A DNA stretch of 42,765 nt. It comes from an uncultured Prevotella sp. (GTDB lineage Bacteria > Bacteroidota > Bacteroidia > Bacteroidales > Bacteroidaceae). Under the pieces are notes generated by a model, which saw only the letters and a program-made list of their open reading frames with translations, did not search any database and had not been told where the DNA came from. Below, one piece after another: positions 8,676 through 16,412 of the stretch. The first letter of the stretch is position 1, and the number at the start of each line of letters is the position of its first letter. Location of the stretch: assembly GCA_905202125.1 (NCBI GenBank), contig CAJKQX010000011.1:1-42765 (forward strand), written 5' to 3'. The translations under genes were made by a program, and so were the position numbers.

Positions 8676-8719
8676 CGGAATGAATACCGGGAGTCCGGAG
8701 TCACTGAATATTCATTCCG
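8676..8719. terminator. Second hairpin between rpsO and the thioredoxin-like gene
   Basis: cggaatgaata (8676-8686) pairs with tattcattccg (8709-8719), a perfect 11-bp stem around a GC-rich 22-base loop. A T-rich run follows on the plus strand only. It may be a backup terminator for rpsO or the 3' stem of the convergent gene ending at 8738. Confidence 0.55.
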
Positions 8720-8737
8720 TTTGTATTTTCCGGGGCA

Positions 8738-10138
8738 CTATTCACTTAATGCCTCGTCCAGTTCTTTGGTCATAGTCTCCAGTCCGCGCCATCCTTTGAT
8801 GACCTTGATGAGCCTGCCGTCGCGGCCATAGATGAGATAATGAGGTATGGACCGGGCAAATCCGGGAATATTCATCAGGCCGATATCTTTCTTCGTAAAC
8901 AGGAAATGGTCACCCCGATGCTTCTGTTTCAAGTCAAAGAAACCTTCGGTGGTGGAACTGTTGTCGGTGATATAGACAAAGTCGACACCGCGTTTCTCGT
9001 ATTCGTCCTTCACCTTCGCCATCTCCTTGATACCCAACTGGCATGGTCCGCACCATGTGGCCCAGTAGTCGATGAAAACGATGCGGCCGCCATGACGGTC
9101 CACTATCTGCTTCAGCCATGTGTCGGGTCCACCCACGGGTTGCCATTGGGCGTTCTTCTCACGTTTATCCGCCATCTCCGCATACAGTTCGTGTAAGGGT
9201 TGGCGAAACTCGGGCGAGAGCCGGTCGATGTCGTCAGACTCCACATGGCGCAATGCCTTTATCTCCGCCACAAGTGTCTCGGCCTGTTTGCGTTCCTTAA
9301 GATAGCGGCCTAAAGGAAGATCGTCCAGTCCGTTGGCTTCAAGATATTCAAGATGTCCCGTGCGGAAAATGTAAGCGCCGTTGATGCTCTTGGGAAAGAG
9401 CAACGAGGGGGCGTGAGGGTCGACAGCGGTGAATTGGCGTTGGGCGGAAGCTATCGTGGCCGAATCGTAACCGCTGTATGACATCAGCATCTCATAATTG
9501 TAAAGACTGGCAATGTAGCCTTCCTCCAAAGCCAACTGCATGAGTTCTTTCTCCTGCTTTTTCAGTCCGGATGCTTTCATTTGCTTTATCCTTTGTTGAT
9601 GTCTCTCCCATTCCTTCTCCCGATAAGCGTCGTAACCGACAAGACAATACTCTTTCAAGTATTCGTTGGCATAATGGTGCGCGTCGTGGTTCAGTTTATC
9701 GAAAAGCACCCTGTACTCAGGAGAAAGAGCGAAAGATGCTCCACTCACCTTGACGGCTTTCTCATACAACCGTTCTTTGTCTTCCTTGTATTGCTGCACC
9801 TTCGTGTAATCCATCTCGATGTCCACTGTATCGCCGGGGCAAAGGGGCATGGTCAGGTCAACTCCGCATATTGAGAACCACGCCTTCTTGGGACTGCAAA
9901 TATCCCATTTCAGGCTGAACACGTGGGTGGTATCGTCCCATTCACCACGCAGGCCCTCACCTTTTATACTTGATTCAGACACACTGCCGAAGACAGACGC
10001 ATCCATTTTCGCGCCTTCGGGCAGATTGATGACACGTCCACGAATGACGCCGGTGGCATACTTACGCGGCCAGTCGGGCAAAGCATAGATACCGAGCGCC
10101 ACGGCGACAACGGCCATAAGAGTTATAAATCGTTTCAT
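8738..10138 (-). CDS. TlpA/ResA-like thioredoxin-fold envelope protein
   Basis: This 466-residue protein has an N-terminal signal or anchor segment (about 1-20), a beta-rich DUF4369-like region (about 30-115), a charged helical middle (about 120-330) and a C-terminal TlpA-type thioredoxin domain. That domain carries the redox motif WCGPC (362-366) and a cis-proline loop in SIPHYLIYG. Such proteins are exported thiol-disulfide reductases acting on envelope proteins. The active-site cysteines are intact, so it should be redox-active. The substrate is unknown. It is preceded by its own promoter (10164-10193), and its upstream neighbour on the same strand is the putative membrane regulator ending at 10301. 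Confidence 0.82.
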   Translation of the reverse strand: MKRFITLMAVVAVALGIYALPDWPRKYATGVIRGRVINLPEGAKMDASVFGSVSESSIKGEGLRGEWDDTTHVFSLKWDICSPKKAWFSICGVDLTMPLCPGDTVDIEMDYTKVQQYKEDKERLYEKAVKVSGASFALSPEYRVLFDKLNHDAHHYANEYLKEYCLVGYDAYREKEWERHQQRIKQMKASGLKKQEKELMQLALEEGYIASLYNYEMLMSYSGYDSATIASAQRQFTAVDPHAPSLLFPKSINGAYIFRTGHLEYLEANGLDDLPLGRYLKERKQAETLVAEIKALRHVESDDIDRLSPEFRQPLHELYAEMADKREKNAQWQPVGGPDTWLKQIVDRHGGRIVFIDYWATWCGPCQLGIKEMAKVKDEYEKRGVDFVYITDNSSTTEGFFDLKQKHRGDHFLFTKKDIGLMNIPGFARSIPHYLIYGRDGRLIKVIKGWRGLETMTKELDEALSE

Positions 10139-10163
10139 TGTTACAGGTTTAAAATTATCGGTG

Positions 10164-10193
10164 CAAAGTTATTCTAAAACCATTTCGTTACAA
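10164..10193 (-). promoter_or_regulatory. Promoter of the TlpA-like gene
   Basis: On the minus strand TTG is followed after 19 bases by TAACTTTG (10164-10171), an exact -7 match, 25 bases upstream of the ATG at 10138. Confidence 0.65.
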
Positions 10194-10300
10194 CAAAAAC
10201 AGCTTTGCAAATCGTGCGCTTTCGAGTATAATGCGTAAAAACGCACCTTGCAAAATACTTGCACGACTTACTTAAGACATTGGATGATAGATGTTTGCGT

Positions 10301-11332
10301 CTACAAAGACATGATAAACTCGTCCCACTCTTTGGCTCCGCCCTTGCCTTTGAAGATTTTGTGATAGAGCCGTCCGCGCATGCTGCTGATAGAGCTTGGC
10401 TCCCTTTTCAACACAGCTGCAATCTCCGTGGGTGTGGTTCGAATCTTTGTAAGCAGACACACACGATACTCCATTTGCGAAAGATTGTACATCTGATAGA
10501 GAGCGGAGGAAAAGTCGGGGTATATGGTCTTGAGTTCCATCTCCAACTGTTTCCACTCTTCGGGACTGAAATTGCTTCCTGCCTCTATTTTCCGGCGCAG
10601 ACCGATGTAGTATTCCGACTTGAAAAAGCTGGCCTCGGTATCCTTCATGGCGTTGCGCACGGGTTGGGGCATGAGGTCTCTTATCACCTGTACCTCGCGC
10701 AACTGCCGTTCAAGTTGTCGCTTGCGTCTCAGAGTCTGAACGAAATAAACTCCCAATGCCACAGATGCAAAAAACAATATGATGATGACATATACCAAGC
10801 GTTGGTTGTCCGACTGCAATTCGCGCTCTGAGGTCGACATGATGAAACTGGAAAGGCGGTCCTTCCCGATGTCCGAATTGAAATACGTACGCACTATGTC
10901 GCGAATCTCTTTCTTGCGCGATTCAGTCATTGACGTGGCCTTGATCATCACCTCTGTGTATCCGTCCCAAAAGGTGGTCATCGTGGTGTCGTTGATTATC
11001 CGAAAAGGCGTTGGACGCCCATTCTCGATGTAAAGACTGTCATCCAAAGTATAGCGTGCCATCTCGTGCGGAATGACAATCACCTGGGCGCCATCTGTCA
11101 GAAACTCGACGGAGAAATATGTACTGTCGGCATCATAAATCTTACAACGTGTATATTTGCCCATATTCATAGTTTCCACTCTGCCGTCCGGATGCTCTAT
11201 GCGCACCAACTCCCACGCACCTACGATATCGAAACCTCGTTCCCGCGAAGGTTTATATTCATTGCAGGCCATCATGATGGCGATGACGAGCAATAGAGCC
11301 GATAAGCCTGATGTCTTGTTTTTGCTGAACAT
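10301..11332 (-). CDS. Membrane-anchored putative transcription regulator with periplasmic domain
   Basis: I call the start at 11332 (343 residues). The frame is open to 11404, but a strong promoter lies inside that extension. From this start the protein has a lipoprotein-like signal ending in MMAC (Cys23), a beta-rich extracytoplasmic domain with a DIVGAWELVRIEHPDG lipocalin-like opening, one transmembrane helix (about 179-200, very hydrophobic), a basic coiled-coil segment, and a C-terminal helical domain. The region around MEYRVCLLTKIRTTPTEIAAVLKREPSS resembles a helix-turn-helix of the LuxR/sigma-region-4 kind. The layout suits a one-component sensor that reads the envelope and binds DNA from the membrane. 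The target is unknown; the downstream TlpA-like gene is one candidate. Confidence 0.65.
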   Translation of the reverse strand: MFSKNKTSGLSALLLVIAIMMACNEYKPSRERGFDIVGAWELVRIEHPDGRVETMNMGKYTRCKIYDADSTYFSVEFLTDGAQVIVIPHEMARYTLDDSLYIENGRPTPFRIINDTTMTTFWDGYTEVMIKATSMTESRKKEIRDIVRTYFNSDIGKDRLSSFIMSTSERELQSDNQRLVYVIIILFFASVALGVYFVQTLRRKRQLERQLREVQVIRDLMPQPVRNAMKDTEASFFKSEYYIGLRRKIEAGSNFSPEEWKQLEMELKTIYPDFSSALYQMYNLSQMEYRVCLLTKIRTTPTEIAAVLKREPSSISSMRGRLYHKIFKGKGGAKEWDEFIMSL

Positions 11333-11355
11333 AGTGTATCTTTGGTTTCGGAATA

Positions 11356-11386
11356 CAAAAATACGTAAAAAATCCCCAAAATCAAA
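11356..11386 (-). promoter_or_regulatory. Promoter of the membrane regulator gene; decides its start
   Basis: On the minus strand TTTG (11386-11383) is followed after 19 bases by TATTTTTG (11363-11356). Both boxes and the spacing are canonical. The expected transcription start near 11350 lies downstream of the longest-frame ATG (11404) and about 18 nt before the ATG at 11332, so only the inner start can be translated from this promoter. Confidence 0.75.
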
Positions 11387-11595
11387 GAAAGATAACCTAA
11401 TCAAATCATGAATGTCCCACTAAGGTATTTTATGCATTTTGGCTTTGACTAAATATTGACAAAACAAAAACGGGAAAAAGATACTGCTCAGGGAATGTAC
11501 CGTAATGCGTTTGTCTCAACACTGATTTTCGCGATACTACCATTCAGTTGAAAAAAAAGGAAACATCCAGCCGTTAGTGAGATAGGAGCCTGTGT

Positions 11596-12039
11596 CTATG
11601 GCCGCGAGAGTTTTTCGATGTCGAGAATCTCCGACAACGGGCGCATTACAAAGTCTCGCTCAAACATCATGGGATGCGGGATGGTGAGTCCGGGCTCGTC
11701 GATCGACAGATGGTCATAGAGCAGAATGTCGATATCAATCGGTCGGTCGTGATATTGTCCTGACTTGGATTTGTGGATGCGACCGAGTTGTCGCTCGATG
11801 AGTTGGGTTGTTTCGAGCAATTGGCGGGGCGACAGTTGCGTATCCACAGCGATGCAGGCATTGAGAAATATGTTGTCGGAGACAAATCCCCACGGCTCGG
11901 TTTCAATGTAGGACGAGCATCGCTTGACCGGTCCTATTTGTCGGTTTATCAGGTCGATGGCGCAATCCAGCGCCCGACTTCGGTCGCCGAGATTGGATCC
12001 GAGGGATAGAAATACTCTGTGGATATGGTCTGTTTGCAT
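11596..12039 (-). CDS. folK: 2-amino-4-hydroxy-6-hydroxymethyldihydropteridine diphosphokinase (HPPK)
   Basis: This 147-residue cytoplasmic enzyme transfers pyrophosphate from ATP to the pterin alcohol, the step before dihydropteroate synthase in folate synthesis. The family marks are clear: SLGSNLGDR near the N-terminus, YIETEPWGF, the signature around HDRPIDIDILLYD with its metal-binding aspartates, and the IPHPMMFERDFV substrate loop. The length is normal (about 150-160). It is the last gene of the ftsX-to-folK run, separated from queA by a hairpin at 12061-12088 that could attenuate its expression. Another folate-type gene, folE, is encoded elsewhere in this window, at 30418. Confidence 0.95.
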   Translation of the reverse strand: MQTDHIHRVFLSLGSNLGDRSRALDCAIDLINRQIGPVKRCSSYIETEPWGFVSDNIFLNACIAVDTQLSPRQLLETTQLIERQLGRIHKSKSGQYHDRPIDIDILLYDHLSIDEPGLTIPHPMMFERDFVMRPLSEILDIEKLSRP

Positions 12040-12060
12040 AAGCGGATGTATGAAAAGAAA

Positions 12061-12088
12061 AGGAGCATGAGTGTAAAAACATGCTCCT
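12061..12088 (-). terminator. Hairpin between queA and folK
   Basis: aggagcatg (12061-12069) pairs with catgctcct (12080-12088), and on the minus strand the stem is followed by TTTTCTTTTC. It has the form of an intrinsic terminator 41 bases past queA. Because no promoter box is seen before folK, it may be a partial terminator or attenuator. Confidence 0.65.
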
Positions 12089-12129
12089 GTTATTTCATAT
12101 CAGTGAGATAATAATTGTGTTTGCGATAA

Positions 12130-13296
12130 TCAATCGTTGACTATTAGCAATGCGTCGCCATAGCATCCGAACATGTATCCGTGCTTGACGGCGAGGTTAT
12201 AGGCCTCCATCACAAAGTCGTAACCGCCGAAAGCGGCTGTCTCCATGAGCAATGTGGAGTAAGGATGATAGAAATTGGATATCATCGAATCGGCCAATCC
12301 GAAATCGTAGGGAGGGAAGATGAACTTGTTAGTCCATCCCGCATACTCCTTGAGCAAGCCGTCAGTGCCCACGGCTGTCTCCGTAGCCTTAACCACACTG
12401 GTGCCCACGGCGCATACGCGGTGGCCCTCCTGCTTGGTCTTATTGACTATGCTGCACGCCTCCGGACCGATGAACATCTGCTCGGAGTCCATTTTGTGTT
12501 TGGTGAGATCTTCCACCTCGATGTCATGAAAATTGCCGAGTCCGCAATGCAGGGTGATGTATGAGAAATTGATACCCTTGATTTCCATACGCTTCAAGAG
12601 TTCACGACTGAAATGAAGTCCTGTTGCCGGAGCAGTGACAGCGCCTTCGTTCTTTGCAAAAACACACTGGAAATCATTGAAATCTTCCTCTGTGCCGTGA
12701 TGCACATCGCGTTTATCGATGATATATCGCGGCAGCGGAGCCTCGCCTAAAGAGTAAAGCTCACGTTTGAATTCGTCGTGCGGACAGTCATAGAGGAACC
12801 GCAGTGTGCGTCCGCGACTGGTGGTATTGTCGATGACCTCGGCCACCATAGTGCCGCTGTCGTCGAAAAACAGTTTGTTGCCGATACGTATCTTGCGGGC
12901 CGGTTCGACCAGCACGTCCCACAGACGCATCTCTTCGTTGAGCTCACGCAGGAGGAACACCTCAATCTTGGCATCGGTTTTCTCTTTCGTACCATACAGA
13001 CGAGCGGGGAAAACTTTGGTATCATTGAAGATGAACGTGTCGTGCTCGTCGAAATAGTCGAGCACATTGCGGAAATCGAGATAGTCTCCCTCGATAGGGT
13101 TGCCATCGGCATCTTTCTTGTACATCTCGATGGTCTGCGACTTCTTATGGAGCACCATCAGCCTACATTCATCGCGGCGGGTCACTCGGAAAGATTCTGT
13201 TTCACCTTTATCGTTCTTGTATTCGCGCACGATGCTGTGCGGATAGAGTGCGATTTGCTCTTCAGGTAATTTGAATTTAAACTGTGATAACTTCAT
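12130..13296 (-). CDS. queA: S-adenosylmethionine:tRNA ribosyltransferase-isomerase
   Basis: This 388-residue enzyme moves the ribosyl group of S-adenosylmethionine onto preQ1 in tRNA to form epoxyqueuosine. Family signatures are intact: FNDTKVFPARLYG, EVFLLRE, WDVLVEPARKIRIG, and the C-terminal ITLHCGLGNFHDIEVEDL and TSVVKATETA segments. It is slightly longer than the usual 340-360 residues because of an insertion near the N-terminus (about 25-75). The ATG at 13296 lies 5 bases after the truB stop, so it is translationally linked to truB; both modify RNA. Other queuosine genes are not in the window. Confidence 0.95.
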   Translation of the reverse strand: MKLSQFKFKLPEEQIALYPHSIVREYKNDKGETESFRVTRRDECRLMVLHKKSQTIEMYKKDADGNPIEGDYLDFRNVLDYFDEHDTFIFNDTKVFPARLYGTKEKTDAKIEVFLLRELNEEMRLWDVLVEPARKIRIGNKLFFDDSGTMVAEVIDNTTSRGRTLRFLYDCPHDEFKRELYSLGEAPLPRYIIDKRDVHHGTEEDFNDFQCVFAKNEGAVTAPATGLHFSRELLKRMEIKGINFSYITLHCGLGNFHDIEVEDLTKHKMDSEQMFIGPEACSIVNKTKQEGHRVCAVGTSVVKATETAVGTDGLLKEYAGWTNKFIFPPYDFGLADSMISNFYHPYSTLLMETAAFGGYDFVMEAYNLAVKHGYMFGCYGDALLIVND

Positions 13297-13301
13297 TATA
13301 T

Positions 13302-14012
13302 TTATTCTGCGTTATGTTCTATTTGTTGTTTGTCCAACCACTCTTCTATCTCGTCGAGATTGAGACAATCGTCAATGCGTATGTCACCAACACGGGTGCG
13401 ACAGAGCGCCGTGAGATAAGCGCCGCTCTCCAATGCCCGTCCGATATCTCGGGCGAGGGCTCGGATGTATGTACCTTTGCCGCAGTTGATACGCAGACGG
13501 AGCTGCATGGTCTCGGCATCGAAACCGATGAGGTCGATAGAGTCGATGCGTATGGGTTTGGGTTCAAGTTGCACCTCTTTGCCTTTGCGTTTGAGCATGT
13601 AGGCGCGGTCGCCGTTTATCTTGCATGCACTGTACGAAGGCGGCACCTGCATGATGTCTCCCTCGAACGTGCGGAGCACCTGTCTGATGTATTCCTCGGT
13701 GATGTGTGACGTGGGATAAGTGGCGTTCACCTCGTGCTCCATATCATAACTGGGGGTTGTGGCACCGAGTTGAAATGTGGCCGTGTACTCTTTGGAGTGA
13801 CCTTGCAGTTCCTCTATGCGCTTTGTGGCGCGCCCTGTACAGAGCACGAGCACACCTGTGGCCAAAGGGTCGAGGGTGCCGGCATGGCCTGTCTTGACAC
13901 GTTTCACACCGAGACGGCGAGATATCAGATAGCGCACACGGGCCAAAGCGCCGAAGCTGGACATGCCGTACGGCTTGTTGACCGCTATGATTTCACCTTG
14001 TATAAAATTCAT
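13302..14012 (-). CDS. truB: tRNA pseudouridine(55) synthase
   Basis: This 236-residue enzyme makes pseudouridine 55 in the T-loop of tRNAs. The open frame reaches 14381, but the first 123 codons overlap uppP out of frame and have no resemblance to any protein. The family start is MNFIQGEIIAVNKPYGMSSF, giving an ATG at 14012 that shares one base with the uppP stop (TGATG). The catalytic aspartate sits in GHAGTLDPLATGVL, and YSACKINGDRAY and CGKGTYIRALARDIG follow as expected. The length suits the short TruB form without a PUA domain. Translation is probably coupled to uppP. Confidence 0.95.
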   Translation of the reverse strand: MNFIQGEIIAVNKPYGMSSFGALARVRYLISRRLGVKRVKTGHAGTLDPLATGVLVLCTGRATKRIEELQGHSKEYTATFQLGATTPSYDMEHEVNATYPTSHITEEYIRQVLRTFEGDIMQVPPSYSACKINGDRAYMLKRKGKEVQLEPKPIRIDSIDLIGFDAETMQLRLRINCGKGTYIRALARDIGRALESGAYLTALCRTRVGDIRIDDCLNLDEIEEWLDKQQIEHNAE

Positions 14013-14863
14013 CAGTCGACCATTACCAATTGATGTCCGGAGAGTATCCACAACAGGATGGCGCCTCCGATGATGATGCGATAAACTCCAAATGCGCGAA
14101 AACCGTACTTGGTGAGGAAATTGACAAATCCCTTGATGGCAAGCAAAGCCACGATGAAAGCTACCACGCATCCGAGCAACAGACTTGGTACGTGGGACGC
14201 CAGAGTGTCGATGCCGCCATGCAGAAACAGTTTCAGCACATCGAGACATGTGGCTGCAAACATGGTGGGGACGGCGAGGAAGAATGAGAATTCGGCCGCC
14301 CGCTTGCGCGTGAGACCCTGACTCATGCCACCGACAATGGTTGCCATCGAGCGCGATACACCCGGTATCATGGCTATGCACTGAAACAATCCGATGCGCA
14401 GTGCGCGTTTCTCGGTCAGAGCATTGGATTCGGAGCCTTTATTGAACAGCTTGTCGCAAAAGAGCATGAACACACCTCCGACAACAAGCATGACCGCCAC
14501 AATCACAACGCTACCCAACAGCTTGTCGATGATACCGTTGCACAGACCTCCTATAATGACTGCCGGAACGAAGGCAACCATCAGTTTCCAATAGAAATCC
14601 CATTTGTGCAGAAATGCCCTGATGGGTGTACTGCCCTCGGGTGCGGGCGTATGGTTGAGGCGGAAAAAACGTTTCCAATAGAGTGCCACGACCGAAAGGA
14701 TGGCACCGAACTGTATTATCACGATGAAAGCATTGATAAACTGGTCGTCGGGTTCCAGTCCGAGCAGATCGCGGGTGATAATCATGTGGCCTGTGGACGA
14801 CACTGGAAGAAACTCTGTCAGACCTTCTACTATCGCGAGTATTATAATTTCGATTACGCTCAT
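14012..14863 (-). CDS. uppP: Undecaprenyl-diphosphatase
   Basis: This 283-residue integral membrane phosphatase recycles undecaprenyl pyrophosphate to the monophosphate, the lipid carrier for peptidoglycan and surface glycans; extra copies confer bacitracin resistance. Both catalytic signatures are present: EGLTEFLPVSSTGH near the N-terminus and the PGVSRSMATI motif in the middle. About eight hydrophobic segments are visible. The length matches the family. It follows the DUF3098 gene by 5 bases and overlaps truB by one base, in a run that starts with ftsX. Confidence 0.96.
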   Translation of the reverse strand: MSVIEIIILAIVEGLTEFLPVSSTGHMIITRDLLGLEPDDQFINAFIVIIQFGAILSVVALYWKRFFRLNHTPAPEGSTPIRAFLHKWDFYWKLMVAFVPAVIIGGLCNGIIDKLLGSVVIVAVMLVVGGVFMLFCDKLFNKGSESNALTEKRALRIGLFQCIAMIPGVSRSMATIVGGMSQGLTRKRAAEFSFFLAVPTMFAATCLDVLKLFLHGGIDTLASHVPSLLLGCVVAFIVALLAIKGFVNFLTKYGFRAFGVYRIIIGGAILLWILSGHQLVMVD

Positions 14864-14868
14864 CGGGA

Positions 14869-15105
14869 TTATTTGTTAATATCGATTTTGGGTTTGCGAA
14901 TGATGGCATAGATGATGGAGGCAAAGCCTAAGACACATACCACCGGAGCAACCTTGATGCGTCGTGCACTGAAAATCTCATTGTTGAACATCGTTTCGTC
15001 CGAACCGGAACCACTCATAAGGATGAATCCTATGATCACAATCAGCATTCCGACAGCCAACAAGATAAAATTAGTCTTGTCGAAAGCATAATTTCTCTTA
15101 TCCAT
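14869..15105 (-). CDS. Small DUF3098-type membrane protein
   Basis: This 78-residue protein has two transmembrane helices (about 13-31 and 52-68) joined by a short polar loop, with a charged C-terminus (RKPKIDINK). It resembles the DUF3098 family, which in Bacteroidota is commonly found between ftsX and uppP, exactly as here. The function is unknown; the constant position suggests an accessory role with FtsX or with lipid-carrier recycling. The gaps to ftsX (28 bp) and uppP (5 bp) indicate one transcript. Confidence 0.82.
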   Translation of the reverse strand: MDKRNYAFDKTNFILLAVGMLIVIIGFILMSGSGSDETMFNNEIFSARRIKVAPVVCVLGFASIIYAIIRKPKIDINK

Positions 15106-15133
15106 AATAAAAATTTGTACTGTTATTGTCTGT

Positions 15134-16012
15134 TTAAATCTTATACAAATCGCAGGCTTTCATCTTCAGGAACTTATTCACCGAGATGGTGGCACACATG
15201 GCCGTAATCAATATTCCGGAAAGGAACACGGCGCCGGCGGTTATTGCGAGCATGTCCCACGTGATGATGAGGAGCACGTCGGGCTCATAAGTGCAGAGGG
15301 CATAAAGACCGCCCGCCAAGACGGCGCATGCTATGATGGCTGCCAAAAGACCTATCACCACGGCCTTGCGCACAAACGGACCGCGGATGAACCCCCACGA
15401 AGCTCCCACCAGCTTCATCGTGCGGATGGAGAAACGGCGGGCATAAATACTGAGCTTCACGGTGTTGTTGATGAGCGAGAACGACACTATCGCCAACAAG
15501 ATGGCAAGCGCCAGCAACACGATACTGATTTTGGCAAGATTGGTATTCACCTTTTCGATGAGATCCTTCTGATATTTCACCTCGGTCACCTTAGGAAAAC
15601 TCTTGAGCTCGCGGGATATGAACGAGAGAGAGTCATTGTTGGCATAGTCGGCCTGGAGGGTTACCTCAATGGACGAAAGGAACGGATTTTCATCCACAAA
15701 CTCGCGCGGGTCAGTACCCAAAGCCTTTATTCCGTCCTTGAGAGCCTGCTCCTTGCTCACGTATTCAAGTTTGTTGATATAGTGGATATGCTTGAGTCGG
15801 TTGCAGAATTTCTGTGCCTCCGTATCAGTCATATCATCCTGCAAAATCATTGTCACAACGATATTCTGCTTGACATACGATGATAATTTACGCGTCGTAA
15901 GAACCGAAAAGACCACCAGACCCAATAAAATCAGAACCAATGCCGTGCTTATACATAATGTCACGGCTTGCAGTCCGTGACGGTCACGAGATGTGTTTTT
16001 TTTCTTTCTCAT
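15134..16012 (-). CDS. ftsX: Cell-division permease-like protein FtsX
   Basis: This 292-residue inner-membrane protein partners the ATPase FtsE to switch on peptidoglycan hydrolases at division. The arrangement is typical: a basic cytoplasmic N-terminus, TM1 (about 15-38), a large periplasmic domain (about 40-165), then three TM helices (about 168-190, 212-236 and 250-275). The cytoplasmic loop RRFSIRTMKLVGASWGFIRGPF is the FtsX/MacB-type coupling region. ftsE is not adjacent, which is common in this phylum. It heads the run ftsX - DUF3098 - uppP - truB - queA, preceded by a near-consensus promoter. Confidence 0.93.
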   Translation of the reverse strand: MRKKKNTSRDRHGLQAVTLCISTALVLILLGLVVFSVLTTRKLSSYVKQNIVVTMILQDDMTDTEAQKFCNRLKHIHYINKLEYVSKEQALKDGIKALGTDPREFVDENPFLSSIEVTLQADYANNDSLSFISRELKSFPKVTEVKYQKDLIEKVNTNLAKISIVLLALAILLAIVSFSLINNTVKLSIYARRFSIRTMKLVGASWGFIRGPFVRKAVVIGLLAAIIACAVLAGGLYALCTYEPDVLLIITWDMLAITAGAVFLSGILITAMCATISVNKFLKMKACDLYKI

Positions 16013-16045
16013 CTACAAATAGGCTATAATATACCAATTTTGCTG

Positions 16046-16076
16046 CAAAGTAACAAAAAAAACTGCGGGCTGGCAA
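16046..16076 (-). promoter_or_regulatory. Promoter of the ftsX run
   Basis: On the minus strand TTG is followed after 20 bases by TTACTTTG (16053-16046), one base off the -7 consensus, 33 bases before the ftsX ATG. Confidence 0.5.
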
Positions 16077-16147
16077 CAGTTTAACTACTATTAACAAGCA
16101 GAAAAATATAAAATTGTATATCTTTGTATAAGACAGGATGCGGCTCG

Positions 16148-16190
16148 GCAATGCCAAACTGAAAAAAATCTTTTTTTCGTTTGTCATTGC
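16148..16190. repeat. Imperfect hairpin between two TATCTTTG boxes
   Basis: GCAATGCCAAAC (16148-16159) pairs with GTTTGTCATTGC (16179-16190), with 11 of 12 pairs formed. The loop contains an A-run and a T-run. The hairpin sits between identical TATCTTTGTAT sequences at 16119 and 16204 in the same orientation. The arrangement suggests a mobile or duplicated promoter module. Confidence 0.5.
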
Positions 16191-16211
16191 GCTCACCTTT
16201 CACTATCTTTG
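16180..16211 (+). promoter_or_regulatory. Promoter of the radical SAM gene
   Basis: TTTG (16180-16183) is followed after 20 bases by TATCTTTG (16204-16211), both exact. The expected start near 16218 gives an unusually long leader of about 195 nt that includes the entire GTAC array. Confidence 0.7.
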
Positions 16212-16249
16212 TATCAACTTTGCAATAAATATCGGCGGTAAAATCATTT

Positions 16250-16363
16250 GTACGTGTACAAAATCGTACAGGGTTCTTGTACGGTCAGTACAAAGCCCAT
16301 GTACCGTCCGTACAAAGTTCCTGTACCAACAGTACAAAGGCTTTGTACTAAATCCATAGGTAC
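16250..16363. repeat. GTAC dyad array, 22-bp period
   Basis: Eleven GTAC tetramers occur in 114 bases. Eight of them (starting 16266, 16279, 16288, 16301, 16310, 16323, 16332, 16345) alternate with spacings of exactly 13 and 9. This makes four GTAC-N9-GTAC dyads with centres at 16274, 16296, 16318 and 16340, each 22 bp apart. The left half is usually GTACaaag, and the last dyad GTACaaaggctttGTAC is a near-perfect palindrome. The bases between dyads differ, so only the half-sites are conserved. Confidence 0.92.
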
Positions 16364-16412
16364 GGGCATGGCAATCAACAAACAAAAACGGAATAAACAA
16401 AACAATTATAAG

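Larger units (their letters stand above)
16013..16412. other. Divergent intergenic region ftsX / radical SAM gene
   Basis: No protein-coding gene is supported in these 400 bases. Reading left to right they hold the ftsX promoter, two copies of TATCTTTG flanking an imperfect hairpin, a full promoter at 16180-16211, and the GTAC dyad array at 16250-16363, all before the chosen start at 16413. Short open frames here run through the repeats and have no coding character. Confidence 0.75.

Noticed and set aside
11333..11404. Longer start of the membrane regulator
   Set aside because: A full -33/-7 promoter lies inside the extension, so these codons would not be transcribed from it.
14013..14381. 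N-terminal extension of truB
   Set aside because: The 123 extra codons are antisense-of-frame to uppP, Arg/His-rich and unlike TruB; the family start is at 14012.
16138..16359. 73-residue plus-strand open frame in the radical SAM leader
   Set aside because: It overlaps the promoter hairpin and the GTAC array; the composition is explained by the repeats.
16250..16363. CRISPR array
   Set aside because: The unit is only 22 bp, with no spacer of conserved length between identical repeats and no cas genes; only tetramer half-sites are conserved.
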